Below are positions 9,773 to 20,194 of a stretch of DNA of 64,000 bases, piece after piece. The notes below the pieces were generated by a model. The model had not been told where the DNA came from. It was given only the letters and a program-made list of their open reading frames with translations, and ran no database searches. Origin of the DNA: Nematopogon swammerdamellus (lineage: Eukaryota > Arthropoda > Insecta > Lepidoptera > Adelidae); assembly GCA_946902875.1 (NCBI GenBank), contig OX336343.1:21375596-21439595 (forward strand), written 5' to 3'. Each line of letters starts with the position of its first letter. Within the stretch, counting starts at the first letter, position 1. The translations under genes and the position numbers were made by a program.

Positions 9773-10204
9773 ATTGAATAAACCGTCCATTTACAAAGTG
9801 CTGGTTACATATACATTTAACTAGCGGAACGATGGATATGACACTTTCAGTATTAATAACGAGCACCCACGTAAGAAAATCATAAAAGTGTGCACAGCGA
9901 CTTGGCTGTAGTTACATCGGCTTTGGCGTAATGACAGCTTACACAAGACACTTCCCGGGTGAGGGCGCTACCGTGCTGGCGCAACCACTTCCTCGGCGAC
10001 AAATGGCTATCTCTGTCGCCCATTATAGATTGACGGATGCTGATGAAACATCTAGACAATAAGATATGTAATTAAAGCTTCGACGCGAGGCCGAAGGCTG
10101 AGCTGCGTTCGGATAATCTTTAATGAATTCTATAAAAAAGTAGGTCCGCCACTATGGTCGAGACAGAAGGCCGAGCTGCGCTCACATAAACGATGTACTT
10201 TTAA
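9773..10204. repeat. Spacer with repeat E at 10030-10125
   Basis: 'gatgaaacatctagacaata' to 'gcgttcggataatcttta' (about 10030-10125) is found inverted at 17868-17946. It includes 'gcgaggccgaaggctgagct', a box also seen near 8085, 12210 and 47885. The rest is unrecognised. Confidence 0.7.
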
Positions 10205-10512
10205 TTAACAGTGTATCCCTACAATCAGGGTAAGCAGATTAATCGGTCTTGCGCTGCATGGGCTCTTTTTTTTATTTATATTTTATTGTAAGCTCGACAT
10301 ATGGCGCTGAGGCACCCATGAGGTGTCTAGCGGCGCCCATGGACATTCGGTCGTAGGCGGGGGTTGCTAATTCCATACCGGCCTGACAGGTGTCCATTCA
10401 CGCCCCTCTTGAAGGACCCGAGACTGTACTTGGGGGGAAATATGATCAAGGAGAGCGTTCCAGAGTTTACCGGTTCTGTAGAGGAAAATCTGCAGAATCG
10501 ATTGGTCAGTAA
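10205..10512 (-). pseudogene. X fragment followed by LINE-a 3' end
   Basis: 10205-10255 is a short minus-strand X piece ('caatcagggtaagcag', 'aatcggt'). From 10265 the minus strand encodes the LINE-a tail (GRHGI-type end, then a short 3' UTR with T-run on plus), like 45715-45945. Truncated and non-functional. Confidence 0.65.
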
Positions 10513-11255
10513 TTAAATGTATTAGATTCAGCGTTCTATGCAATATTGGAGGATATTTTGGTATTCAATAGAAAACATTGCCATCTAGCGGTAAACATGT
10601 TTTGTGAAGTAGTATGCTGGGCAAGGACCGCGCTGTTGAAGTGAAGGATAACTAGAATATTACCAACGAACGTTCGGCGAACGGTCGTCGGCCCGTTCGG
10701 CTATTTGTAAATATTTCGGAAATTAAGTGATATACGTGCACTTATTTGTGATATGTGACGCCGTCATCCTTGTTTCTCTTTCCGGTACGATTTTTAGAGT
10801 GTCGCAAGCATGGACAAGTCGCAGGGGACACGTAGGCATTACATTTGTAGAAAACTACGATCGACGCGCCTGCGCTCGTCGAGCGTGCGAGCGTGCGACT
10901 GACAGTGACAGACCGTCAACTCGAGATCCACCGTTTGGCTTATGTCATCGAACCGATCGAGCGTGTTTGACGTGAAATCAATGGTCGTGGCCCCGAAGTT
11001 TTAGCCGCCGGACTCCTAAGTCTATGTAATTGCAAATTTTTCCACTTTAATAGTCAAGCTTCATCCTAATGACAGTCATTATGTAAATCAACTTCCAATT
11101 TAGGAATTTGTTACGTGTGTTGTGTTCATCTCGCTTTTAAGATGTCTACGATTTGTATATTAAGTTAATTCCTAAAAACATACATTCGCGATGATACAGC
11201 CATCGAGATAATATAACTAGAGGATGCGTTAGGAAGAAAGTGTCGTAGAAATTTA
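10513..11255. other. Mixed spacer, no gene supported
   Basis: CpG-containing in the middle (about 10660-10980), with an 82-codon open frame at 10727-10975 that has no recognisable motif and no repeat match. I do not call it a gene. Confidence 0.4.
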
Positions 11256-11402
11256 TTCGCAAAATGTCAAAAATAAGTCGGGGGACCGCTAAGTAAATAC
11301 CCGCTCAGCTCTGAGTTTTAACATTTTATTTACTTAGCGGTCTCCCGACTCCTTTAAGTAAACGGAAATTATTTTTGACGTTTTAAGGGTCGGGAGTTTT
11401 TT
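11256..11402. mobile_element. Palindromic MITE P, copy 2
   Basis: Carries 'gggggaccgctaagtaaata' and the inverted 'atttacttagcggtctcccg', plus the right-hand 'gttttaagggtcgggagttt' shared with copy 1 at 3515-3671. Confidence 0.8.
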
Positions 11403-11482
11403 TTATTTGTAATTTAACTTTTATTTCAAGCTTTTTTTAAAAAACCGAATGCAAATCGGTCCACTTTTTAAAATAATAATTT

Positions 11483-11699
11483 TTAACCGACTTCCAAAAA
11501 AGGAGGAGGTTCTCAATTCGTCTGTATGTTTTTTTTTTTTTTATTTATTTTTTTTTTTTTTTATTTTTTTGTATGTTTGTAACACGATTTCTCCGTCAAT
11601 TGAGGGCCGATTTAGAAAATTCTTTTTTTGTTAGTTAGGTCATACTTCCGAGGTGGTCCCATTTCAATTTTATCGAAATTGGTTCAGTGGTTTTCGAAA
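11483..11699 (+). mobile_element. 5' piece of 2.2 kb element copy 3
   Basis: Matches the first ~215 bp of copy 1 from 'ttaaccgacttccaaaaaag' to 'ggttcagtggttttcgaaaa'. The continuation ('atcagcataatactatgg') is found at 13931, after the inverted copy 2. This is therefore the left part of a copy split by a self-insertion. Confidence 0.85.
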
Positions 11700-13930
11700 A
11701 AAAAAGTTTTAAAAAACATAAAACCGACTTCCTAAAAAAAAAAGGAAAACTAAAAAACTATTCAAAATAAAAATATAAAAACCGCCTTCAAAAATATATG
11801 AAATAAAAACCTAAAAAAAAAAAAACGAACCCTAGAGTTGAAGGCGGTGCTAAAAAGGCTACACAAATCACAAAGGATATTATCATCCACTCATGTTTTC
11901 TTTCATGCATCATTTTTGCTTGCTTTACAAATCACAAAGGATATTATCATCCACTCATGTTTTCTTTCATGCATCATTTTTGCTTGCTTTAGCACCGCCT
12001 TCAACTCTAGGGTTCGTTTTTTTTTTTTTAGGTTTTTATTTCATATATTTTTGAAGGCGGTTTTTATATTTTTATTTTGAATAGTTTTTTAGTTTTCCTT
12101 TTTTTTTTAGGAAGTCGGTTTTATGTTTTTTAAAACTTTTTTTTTATTTCACAGTTTTTTTTAGTAATTTTTTGCTATTAATGTACTCGGCGGAATCGCT
12201 CGGCCTTCGGCCTCGCGATTCCGCCTCGCTTTCCAATCCGATCTTGACCCAATTAAAATAGGACCACGTCAGCTTCGATAGCTCAGTGGTGCAGACAGTC
12301 AACTGTCGCTATTGAATTTTAAGCAACGCTGGGTGCGGTCAGTACTTAGATGGGTGACCGCTGACCGTTGGAGGCTGACCAAGGTTCGGATTCCTCGTAA
12401 AACTGTAAGTCCCTTCCCTCGTAATTTTACTTGGTGGTAGGGTTTAACCTTCCCGGGTTGGTACCACCGCACTGAATTAAACGTCGGTCGAAACGGCTAT
12501 GTAAATAGTTTGTGTTTTCCGACCAGTTCAGTGTAGTCAGCACGATCAAAGGGGGAAGCACTGACATGGCACTGGTGTTATGGGCTGACATCACAGACGT
12601 TGTAGGTGATGTTGCAGAACTTAGTAGAATGGACAGACATAAACGTGTTACGGAAGCCTACTTTTATTATAAAATAACCGTCGGAGGACCTTGGTTGAAA
12701 ATTGTAAAATTTAGTAGAACGGATAGACATGCATATGTTACGGAACCCTACATTCATTTTGCAGAACTTAGTAGAATGGACAGACATAAACGTGTTACGG
12801 AACCCTACTTAACAGTTGCACTCCGGGAGTGCCGGCAGATCCCGTGCCACTCTAACTTAACCCTTAACGCAATGACTTAAGGTTTCATTTTAAAAATGAC
12901 GCTGACGCGATGTCGCGAGTTATACATTTTTACCCACCTAAAAAAGTGCCAAGAGCCGCTAAAGAAGTTTTCACTTCAAAAACCTCAGGGTTATCCCCTT
13001 TCAAATAAAAAAAAAAAGAATTTTCAAAATCGGCCCACAATTGACGGAGTAATCGCGTAACAAACATCCAAAAAAAGAAAACATACCGTCGAATTGAGAA
13101 TCTTTTAGGTCTAAAGTAAATTTCTCGTGAAGACAAATGCAACGAGCCCAAACACGATGGGTTTATCATGTGTAGTTTAGGAGTTCCTATGGCCACCTTC
13201 TGTCTCCATCATCAAACCAGCTCGATGGTACTCGGTACAGTAGGTACTGGCCAGGTACCATAATAAATTAAACGCCGGTCGGAAAAGATAAAAAAATTTC
13301 AAATTTAGAATATTCATGAAACAAGGGTCCGAATATGTATCACTAGTATATCGATTCATGTATTTCAACAGGACAGAGAAAATTTCAAAATATTAGGTAT
13401 TTAATACTTTTTAGTTTTTTTTTTTTTGTTTTTTGGAAATCGGTTTAATATTTTTTTTAAAACAGTTTTTATTTCATTCTTTTTAGTAATATTACATAAA
13501 AAAGAATAATCGAAATCGAATAATCGAAATCGATTGAAGTGGTACAGAATTATTCGCCATATGTGTCAGACTGCAAATTGCTGAATAAGTCCACATCACA
13601 AATGTTTTGCTGAAGGTAACCACACACCATACTAATTTATCAAACTGAAAATTGCCGAAAACGACCACATCACAAGTTTTGCTGAAGGTAACCACACACC
13701 ATAGTATTATGCTGATTTTTCGAAAACCACTGAACCAATTTCGATAAAATTGAAATGGGACCACCTCGGAAGTATGACCTAACTAACAAAAAAAGAATTT
13801 TCTAAATCGGCCCTCAATTGACGGAGAAATCGTGTTACAAACATACAAAAAAAAAAAAATAAAAAAAAAAATAAAAAAAAAAAACATACAGACGAATTGA
13901 GAACCTCCTCCTTTTTTGGAAGTCGGTTAA
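11700..13930 (-). mobile_element. 2.2 kb element copy 2, inserted inverted into copy 3
   Basis: Complete element on the minus strand: 'aaaaccgacttcc' side at left, 'ggaagtcggttaaaa' at right. About 70 bp longer than copy 1 because the loop segment 'acaaatcacaaaggatatta' to 'tttttgcttgcttt' is tandemly duplicated (11862-11990). An A-run is found at both junctions, consistent with a short A-rich target duplication. It carries a captured SINE-A at 12267-12613. Confidence 0.85.
12267..12613 (+). mobile_element. Captured SINE-A in element copy 2
   Basis: Same truncation as at 7684-8030: starts 'gtcagcttcgatagctcagt' and ends 'gttgtaggtgatgttgcaga'. It differs from the other two at a few positions, for example 'acagacg' where the others read 'acggacg'. 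Confidence 0.9.
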
Positions 13931-15885
13931 AAATCAGCATAATACTATGGTGTGTGGTTACCTTCAGCAAAACTTGTGATGTGGTCGTTTTCGGCAATTT
14001 TCAGTTTGATAAATTAGTATGGTGTGTGGTTACCTTCAGCAAAACATTTGTGATGTGGACTTATTCAGCAATTTGCAGTCTGACACATATGGCGAATAAT
14101 TCTGTACCACTTCAATCGATTTCGATTATTCGATTTCGATTATTCTTTTTTATGTAATATTACTAAAAAGAATGAAATAAAAACTGTTTTAAAAAATATT
14201 AAACCGATTTCCAAAAAACAAAAAAAAAAAAACTAAAAAGTATTAAATACCTAATATTTTGAAATTTTCTCTGTCCTGTTGAAATACATGAATCGATATA
14301 CTAGTGATACATATTCGGACCCTTGTTTCATGAATATTCTAAATTTGAAATTTTTTTATCTTTTCCGACCGGCGTTTAATTTATTATGGTACCTGGCCAG
14401 TACCTACTGTACCGAGTACCATCGAGCTGGTTTGATGATGGAGACAGAAGGTGGCCATAGGAACTCCTAAACTACACATGATAAACCCATCGTGTTTGGG
14501 CTCGTTGCATTTGTCTTCACGAGAAATTTACTTTAGACCTAAAAGATTCTCAATTCGACGGTATGTTTTCTTTTTTTGGATGTTTGTTACGCGATTACTC
14601 CGTCAATTGTGGGCCGATTTTGAAAATTCTTTTTTTTTTTATTTGAAAGGGGATAACCCTGAGGTTTTTGAAGTGAAAACTTCTTTAGCGGCTCTTGGCA
14701 CTTTTTTAGGTGGGTAAAAATGTATAACTCGCGACATCGCGTCAGCGTCATTTTTAAAATGAAACCTTAAGTCATTGCGTTAAGGGTTAAGTTAGAGTGG
14801 CACGGGATCTGCCGGCACTCCCGGAGTGCAACTGTTAAGTAGGGTTCCGTAACACGTTTATGTCTGTCCATTCTACTAAGTTCTGCAAAATGAATGTAGG
14901 GTTCCGTAACATATGCATGTCTATCCGTTCTACTAAATTTTACAATTTTCAACCAAGGTCCTCCGACGGTTATTTTATAATAAAAGTAGGCTTCCGTAAC
15001 ACGTTTATGTCTGTCCATTCTACTAAGTTCTGCAACATCACCTACAACGTCCGTGATGTCAGCCCATAACACCAGTGCCATGTCAGTGCTTCCCCCTTTG
15101 ATCGTGCTGACTACACTGAACTGGTCGGAAAACACAAACTATTTACATAGCCGTTTCGACCGACGTTTAATTCAGTGCGGTGGTACCAACCCGGGAAGGT
15201 TAAACCCTACCACCAAGTAAAATTACGAGGGAAGGGACTTACAGTTTTACGAGGAATCCGAACCTTGGTCAGCCTCCAACGGTCAGCGGTCACCCATCTA
15301 AGCACTGACCGCACCCAGCGTTGCTTAAAATTCAATAGCGACAGTTGACTGTCTGCACCACTGAGCTATCGAAGCTGACGTGGTCCTATTTTAATTGGGT
15401 CAAGATCGGATTGGAAAGCGAGGCGGAATCGCGAGGCCGAAGGCCGAGCGATTCCGCCGAGTACATTAATAGCAAAAAATTACTAAAAAAAACTGTGAAA
15501 TAAAAAAAAAGTTTTAAAAAACATAAAACCGACTTCCTAAAAAAAGTAAAACTAAAAAACTATTTAAAATAAAAATATAAAAACCGCCTTCAAAAATATA
15601 TGAAATAAAAACCTAAAAAAAAAAACGAACCCTAGAGTTGAAGGCGGTGCTAAAGCAAGCAAAAATTATGCATGAAAGAAAACATGAGCGGATGATTATA
15701 TCCTTTGTGATTTGTGTAGCCTTTTTAGCACCGCCTTCAACTCTAGGGTTCGTTTTTTTTTTTAGGTTTTTATTTCATATATTTTTGAAGGCGGTTTTTA
15801 TATTTTTATTTTAAATAGTTTTTTAGTTTTACTTTTTTTAGGAAGTCGGTTTTATGTTTTTTAAAACTTTTTTTTTTTTTTATTA
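13931..15885 (+). mobile_element. Remainder of 2.2 kb element copy 3
   Basis: Begins exactly where 11699 leaves off ('atcagcataatactatgg') and runs to the T-rich 3' end. It carries the tandem units and captured SINE-A, and matches copy 1 and the reverse of copy 2 almost throughout. With copy 2 it forms a palindrome with arms of about 1.95 kb and a ~220 bp centre. Confidence 0.85.
15033..15379 (-). mobile_element. Captured SINE-A in element copy 3
   Basis: Same structure and truncation as at 7684-8030. It has 'aagcactgacc' in place of the 'aagtactgacc' of the others, a private change. Confidence 0.9.
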
Positions 15886-15894
15886 CCTAATTAC

Positions 15895-16075
15895 TTGATT
15901 GCAAACATAGCTAAGAGCCATCCCCATTAAACCAGCTTTCTAATAAAAAAATCTCATCTAAATTGGTCCATCCGTTTGGAATCTACGACACCACAGACAG
16001 ACACACCCTTACACACATACACACACGTTAAAATTATAAAACCCCTCTTTTGCGTCGGGGATTAATAGCAGCTAA
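15895..16075 (+). repeat. Dispersed lepidopteran-type repeat
   Basis: 'catctaaattggtccatccg' followed by 'cacagacagacac' and ending 'cgtcggggattaa' is the form of a widespread insect repeat tail. Single copy in this window. Confidence 0.5.
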
Positions 16076-16094
16076 AATATGAGGGAACGGAACA

Positions 16095-16260
16095 GGGTAG
16101 CCCGGGTAGCCGAGCGGTAGAGGGGAACGGCGCGGCGCGTGTAGCGACGGCGACAGATGGCGATCGACTAACTCAGGTGCGGCTGGTTGGCTTCAACGTG
16201 GAACATGGCGAGTTCGAGTGCATTCTCTAATAATAAGTAATAATATATCTCGATGGTTAC
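16095..16260 (+). other. Possible degenerate tRNA-like segment
   Basis: 'gggtagccgagcggtagagg' resembles a tRNA box A and 'gcgagttcgagtgca' a box B about 100 bp later. No cloverleaf can be drawn with confidence and there is no second copy. It could be an old SINE head or chance. Confidence 0.3.
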
Positions 16261-16484
16261 AGCAGGCCTATAAACAAACAATGCCCGTTTTATAGTTGTG
16301 CTAAGTGACACTTTGGCGCTTTAGTCTCAACTTTAGTATTTATGTCGTTGTTGTCTCTAAAATGTTGTAGATATACTACTACTAGTATTTACTAAATGTA
16401 TAACCTTGTATCAGATCGGAGCATAAACGACAAAATATATTTTTAGGTTTCCATATGGGTACCTAATTACTATTAGTATTGTAA

Positions 16485-16633
16485 TTTGTTTTCCGTCCAG
16501 TTTAGTGTAGCCGACATGAAATGAAGGGAAGCACTGACATGGCACCTAGTTCACCCTGTGTTATGGGCTGACATCACGGATGTTGTAGGTGATGTAGCCA
16601 ACCGTGTCAGGTTCCATAAAAAAAAAAAAAAAT
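16485..16633 (+). mobile_element. SINE-A tail, 5'-truncated
   Basis: From 'ttttccgtccagtttagtgt' to 'tcaggttccataaa' and a 14 A run. Head and central domain are absent. Confidence 0.85.
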
Positions 16634-16635
16634 TA

Positions 16636-16878
16636 TATTCCCTTGCCCCTTACTAGGTGGTAGGCTCAAATTGTAGCCGACCGGGTTTGGTACCACCGTA
16701 CTGGATGTAAGATGGCCGCATAGCAACCTCGGTTGTGTTCTCCTCTAGTCCAGTATAGCCAGCAAGCCAGGGAAGTCTCCGGTATGGCACCTACCTTCTC
16801 GGAGGTGATATTGGCTAGTCAAAGCATGTGCTTTGGCCCCTCTGACTCAGCCACCAATACCGGATTACATAAAAAAAA
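16636..16878 (+). mobile_element. SINE-B, 5'-truncated
   Basis: Starts at 'attcccttgccccttactag' and includes 'gtaggctcaaattgtagccg', 'gtactggatgtaagatggcc' and 'ccaataccggattacat' plus an A-run. It matches the complete copies at 46141 and 62252, and abuts the poly-A of the SINE-A tail before it. Confidence 0.85.
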
Positions 16879-17324
16879 AGTATACCCCCGTTTGTCCTAC
16901 CTTTAAAAGACTGTATCTTTTACAAGAAACTTGTATTTTTTGTACGTTAGTAACCGACGAGCATGTATGAAGAATACTATGAGAGTGGAAGAGGCGGCAA
17001 AAGTGGGTCAGGATCGTGGCGCTTGGAGGTTGGGTTGTTTGCGTGGGTTGGGTCTGTTGTCTTTGCCTGCCCCACTGGGAGGCAGGCAGGCGTGACGTTG
17101 TGTATGTGTATGTATGTATGAACTTATAGCACAACACCGATTACTCTGCTTACCCTGATTGTCGGGATACAAAAGCGTGAGTTATGTGTTATGTGTTACT
17201 TGTATTTTTTTCGCTGTTTTTGTTGTTTTTTTTTTTTTGCTATATCGTAAAAACAGTCATAAGTAAAACAATAAATAGTAAAAACTGGCTTATTACGTGA
17301 TGATACTGAACCCTGACGCGATTT
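16879..17324. other. Spacer with short X fragment at 17128-17200
   Basis: 17128-17200 matches the X 3' end ('gcacaacaccgattactctg', 'ctgattgtcggga') on the plus strand. The rest is AT-rich and unrecognised. Confidence 0.6.
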
Positions 17325-17540
17325 CGGTGCTTCCCTTAGCTTAGAAGTGCCGACTGAACACGGAACATATCCGTTTCGACCGATCTTTCATTTAGTGCGG
17401 TGGTATTAATCCGAATGGGTTTACCCTACCACCTAGTGACGCAAGGTTAGGTACTTACAATTCACGTGGATCCCGAACCACGGTCAGCCTGAACGGTCCG
17501 AGCTAAAACTTCGGGCCCACGACCATTGACATATATATTA
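17325..17540 (-). mobile_element. Diverged SINE-A fragment
   Basis: Minus-strand central domain and partial head ('gatcccgaaccacggtcagc', 'ggtggtatt', 'ccgtttcgaccgat'). Older than the other copies. The segment 'gaaccacggtcagcctgaac' recurs at about 17955, just beyond the LINE-c and E pieces. Confidence 0.7.
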
Positions 17541-17555
17541 ATAGATAGACTTCAC

Positions 17556-17855
17556 GTCAAATACGCTCGATCGGTTCAATGTTGACATTGGGCTTTTGAG
17601 AACCAATCAGTTCTCTAAATCGTTTCTTTGTCGCACCGCTAGAGTGTGGAACTGTCTTCCGGCGAATGTATTTCCTGAATCCTTTAACCTGGGTGTCTTC
17701 AAGCGTTGTATCAACGGGCTAGACAGCCTAGCAACAGTCCGAAAATCTGCTGGCATGGCACCTAACTGAGCGTGGTTTCGCGAGGAGAGGTGATTTTGGC
17801 TCTGACGACTGCACCATTGGTCTCTCGGCACAGCCACCCTTGCTGGTTTACATAA
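17556..17855 (+). pseudogene. LINE-c 3' end
   Basis: Plus strand: 'ttctctaaatcgtttctttg', a 'W NCLP'-like codon block ('gtgtggaactgtcttccggc'), 'tttaacctgggtgtcttcaa', then a 3' UTR ('cgaggagaggtgattttggc', 'cagccacccttgctggttta') and an A-run. It is the C-terminus of a CR1/Jockey-type reverse transcriptase, 5'-truncated. Other copies: 25285 (minus), 37443, 47665 (minus), 48719 (minus). Confidence 0.75.
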
Positions 17856-17867
17856 AAAAAAAAATAA

Positions 17868-18104
17868 AGATTATCCGAACGCAGCTCAGCCTTCGGCCTC
17901 GCGTCGAAGCTTTAATTACATATCTTATTGTCTAGATGTTTCATCATCAGGATCCGAACCACGGTCAGCCTGAACGGTCCGATAATCACCTGTGCAATCC
18001 GACCGCGCCCGGTGTGATTAACTTCATCTATCGAACGTCGACCCTTAGCACCACTGCACTATGGAGGCTGATATATATAGCAATTTCTGCAAAATTAAGT
18101 GTCT
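17868..18104 (-). repeat. Repeat E followed by SINE-A head fragment
   Basis: 17868-17946 is the inverted partner of 10030-10125. 17951-18075 is a minus-strand SINE-A head: box B 'ccgaaccacggtcagcc', a poor 5S-like remnant, and 'cactatggaggctga' at the box A end. Confidence 0.65.
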
Positions 18105-18490
18105 GGCCAGGAACTTAAAAATAATTGGCCCACTGTATCTCTCCCCGTGTATGCCGTAAAAGATGACTAAAGGACATAAGGGACAGATGCCGTGCTAAAG
18201 GGCGGCGTAGCCACCTCTCACCTTGGCACGGACCTTCGACAGTCATAGGTAGGTTAAGTTAGGTTAGGTTAGGTTAGGTTAGGTTAGGCTTAGGTTAGTT
18301 TAACTGCCTTCGTGTTTCCTTGCTGCTTGATACTCTTGATATTTATGTTGTAAAATTTTACTAAACGTAGTGTTCAGTGTTGTGCTGCTATTTAATTCAC
18401 CAGATTTCTACAGCATAACATCGATCACTCTGCTTACTCCGATTGTTGGAATACAGCTTGATGGTATGCATGCATATCTCTTGACCTTGC
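18105..18490 (+). mobile_element. X retroposon containing a TTAGG tract
   Basis: Diverged X: 'actgtatctctccccgtgta', 'cacctctcaccttggcacgg', 'cttgctgcttgat', 'ctctgcttactccgattgtt'. Between 'cagtcat' and 'cttcgtg', where other copies carry 'gcagcaggtgggt', this one has the telomere-type tract at 18246-18302. Confidence 0.8.
18246..18302 (+). repeat. Interstitial insect telomere repeat, (TTAGG)6
   Basis: Six perfect TTAGG units at 18259-18288, with degenerate units on both sides ('aggtaggttaag', 'taggttag'). TTAGG is the ancestral telomere unit of insects, including Lepidoptera. Confidence 0.9.
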
Positions 18491-19020
18491 CGCCGAGTAA
18501 CTAGAGCGAGAGTGGTGCAGGCAGTGGCAGTCACTAGACACGTGCCTGTCGTAGAACCGACTCGTAAAACCTACCTCTGTTCTAACGTTAGGTTAAACCT
18601 GTTAAACATAAAAGCCGTGAGGGGGTTTTGGAAGCTGTAAGCTATCTGAGTCGGGCAGTCCGTTAGAAAGACCATTGGTCAAGTTGTATTAAAGTGAAGA
18701 ATTCCGATCTCAAAACTTCCACCGATTACTGAGCCTGGGTGATGTTTAGTTAATGGCCGGTTTGATAGCAAATTGCTGGTAGTTATATCCTGTAGTTTAG
18801 GATGTTAGAAGAATAATAGTGAAAGAATTAGCCCGAGGAGATAAATAATTTTCGAGAAAAACATTTTTGAAAATTTTAACAGGTCACTATGGTCAGACAT
18901 GGCTACTTTGCGGAAAAACTAAATTCACCGCCCCGACATAACCTGTTAGTATGGCTATTCCCACAGAACACGGCTACTCCTATGATCTGTGGATATTCCC
19001 TAGAGTGTTTATAGTATAAG
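18491..19020. other. Spacer, nothing recognised
   Basis: Moderate GC, no coding signal and no repeat match found. Confidence 0.4.
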
Positions 19021-19097
19021 CCGGAGGCGCGGAGGGAGTGCAGCCCCCGTCCGCTTTGTTACGCAAGGACGGAGGGGCTGCACTTCCCGCAGCGCCG
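19021..19097. repeat. GC-rich hairpin
   Basis: Left arm 19021-19052 ('ggagggagtgcagcccccgt') pairs with right arm 19067-19097 ('acggaggggctgcacttccc') around a 14 nt loop, with few mismatches. GC-rich in AT-rich DNA. No second copy in the window. Confidence 0.85.
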
Positions 19098-19139
19098 GAG
19101 AAAAGGCAATCGTAATTAGCTAATATTTTTTTATACGTT

Positions 19140-19455
19140 TGAAATTCACGCCATCTATGTATTAGTTAAAATGCTTCACACTCGTTTCGGTAGATGGCGC
19201 GCATACACTTTTTAGTTTCTTCTATGGGGATCCCCGTGAATTTTTTTACTTATTATTATTATTATTTCTTTATTAACACATTATCTTAAAACTAATTTTG
19301 TACATATTAAAAACCTAACATTAAAAACATATACAAAATTAACCTTAAAAAAATTATTATTATTATTATTTGTTGTTATATCGGCCATAATGACACACAG
19401 ACGGCGTAGGCTTAGTAATAGGGTCCCGTACGACGGATACGGAACCCTAAAAACA
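19140..19455 (+). repeat. Dispersed repeat G with (ATT)n insertions
   Basis: Contains 'ggtagatggcgcgcatacac', 'tgttgttatatcggccataa' and ends 'tacggaaccctaaaaac'. About 110 bp between two (TTA)n tracts (19250-19372) is extra compared with 4030-4410 and includes an A/T-rich segment, probably a small insertion. Confidence 0.75.
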
Positions 19456-19907
19456 CAGAAACACACAAAAATGCTTGTATCTGCATTTTTATTTAATTAA
19501 ACAAATTATCTAGAATTCTTCCGACCAAATTCTTATATCTAATCGATCAAGTTAATAGCGTTGACTTGTCTGTCTGTCTGTAATAGCGTAGAGCGAGCCA
19601 AATGTCAGGGTTGGCAGGTTTTAATGTCTCATATATGGAGACTGTTATTCTTTGACATCGCTTAAGTCGTACCGAAGACGATTCCAGAGACATTTAAGCC
19701 TTATAAATGAAGAAGAATCACGTATTTTGGCGTTATAAATTTGGTTAAATCGCATTAAATATTCAAATTCATGTTTTTTTTTCTATTTAAGGAGGCCAGG
19801 TTTGTATTATATAAGTTTTATTGGTTGTTCTAGTAGCTGAAGGACGCTATTATGAACAGTTCATTAGTTACTAATGGCTATGCTTTTAAATACAATATAT
19901 ATAAGGT
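19456..19907. other. AT-rich spacer, nothing recognised
   Basis: No coding or repeat match seen. Confidence 0.4.
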
Positions 19908-20170
19908 CTTTCATTAGTAGGTAACTTTACGCTAAGGGGTGTATGTGTATCAGATACTGATCACGTTCCCATAAAATTTTTTTTTTACGATATAAAAAAC
20001 CTAAGTACTCACTCCTCAAGTTTAATACGTAAAGTGCGCGTATTTCACCTTAATTTATGGCTTTTTACATCGTAAAAAAATAAAAATTGGTATGGGAACG
20101 TGATCAGTATCTGATACACATAGGTACACCCCTTATCGTAGCGTTACATACTATTGAAAGACCTTATATA
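19908..20170. mobile_element. Foldback MITE F1
   Basis: ~85 bp arms: 'aaggtctttcattagtaggt' at left against 'actattgaaagaccttata' at right, and 'gtatcagatactgatcacgt' against 'acgtgatcagtatctgatac'. Low-complexity loop. No open frame; single copy here. Confidence 0.9.
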
Positions 20171-20194
20171 ATGGTACTGACACAAAATCTTTCG

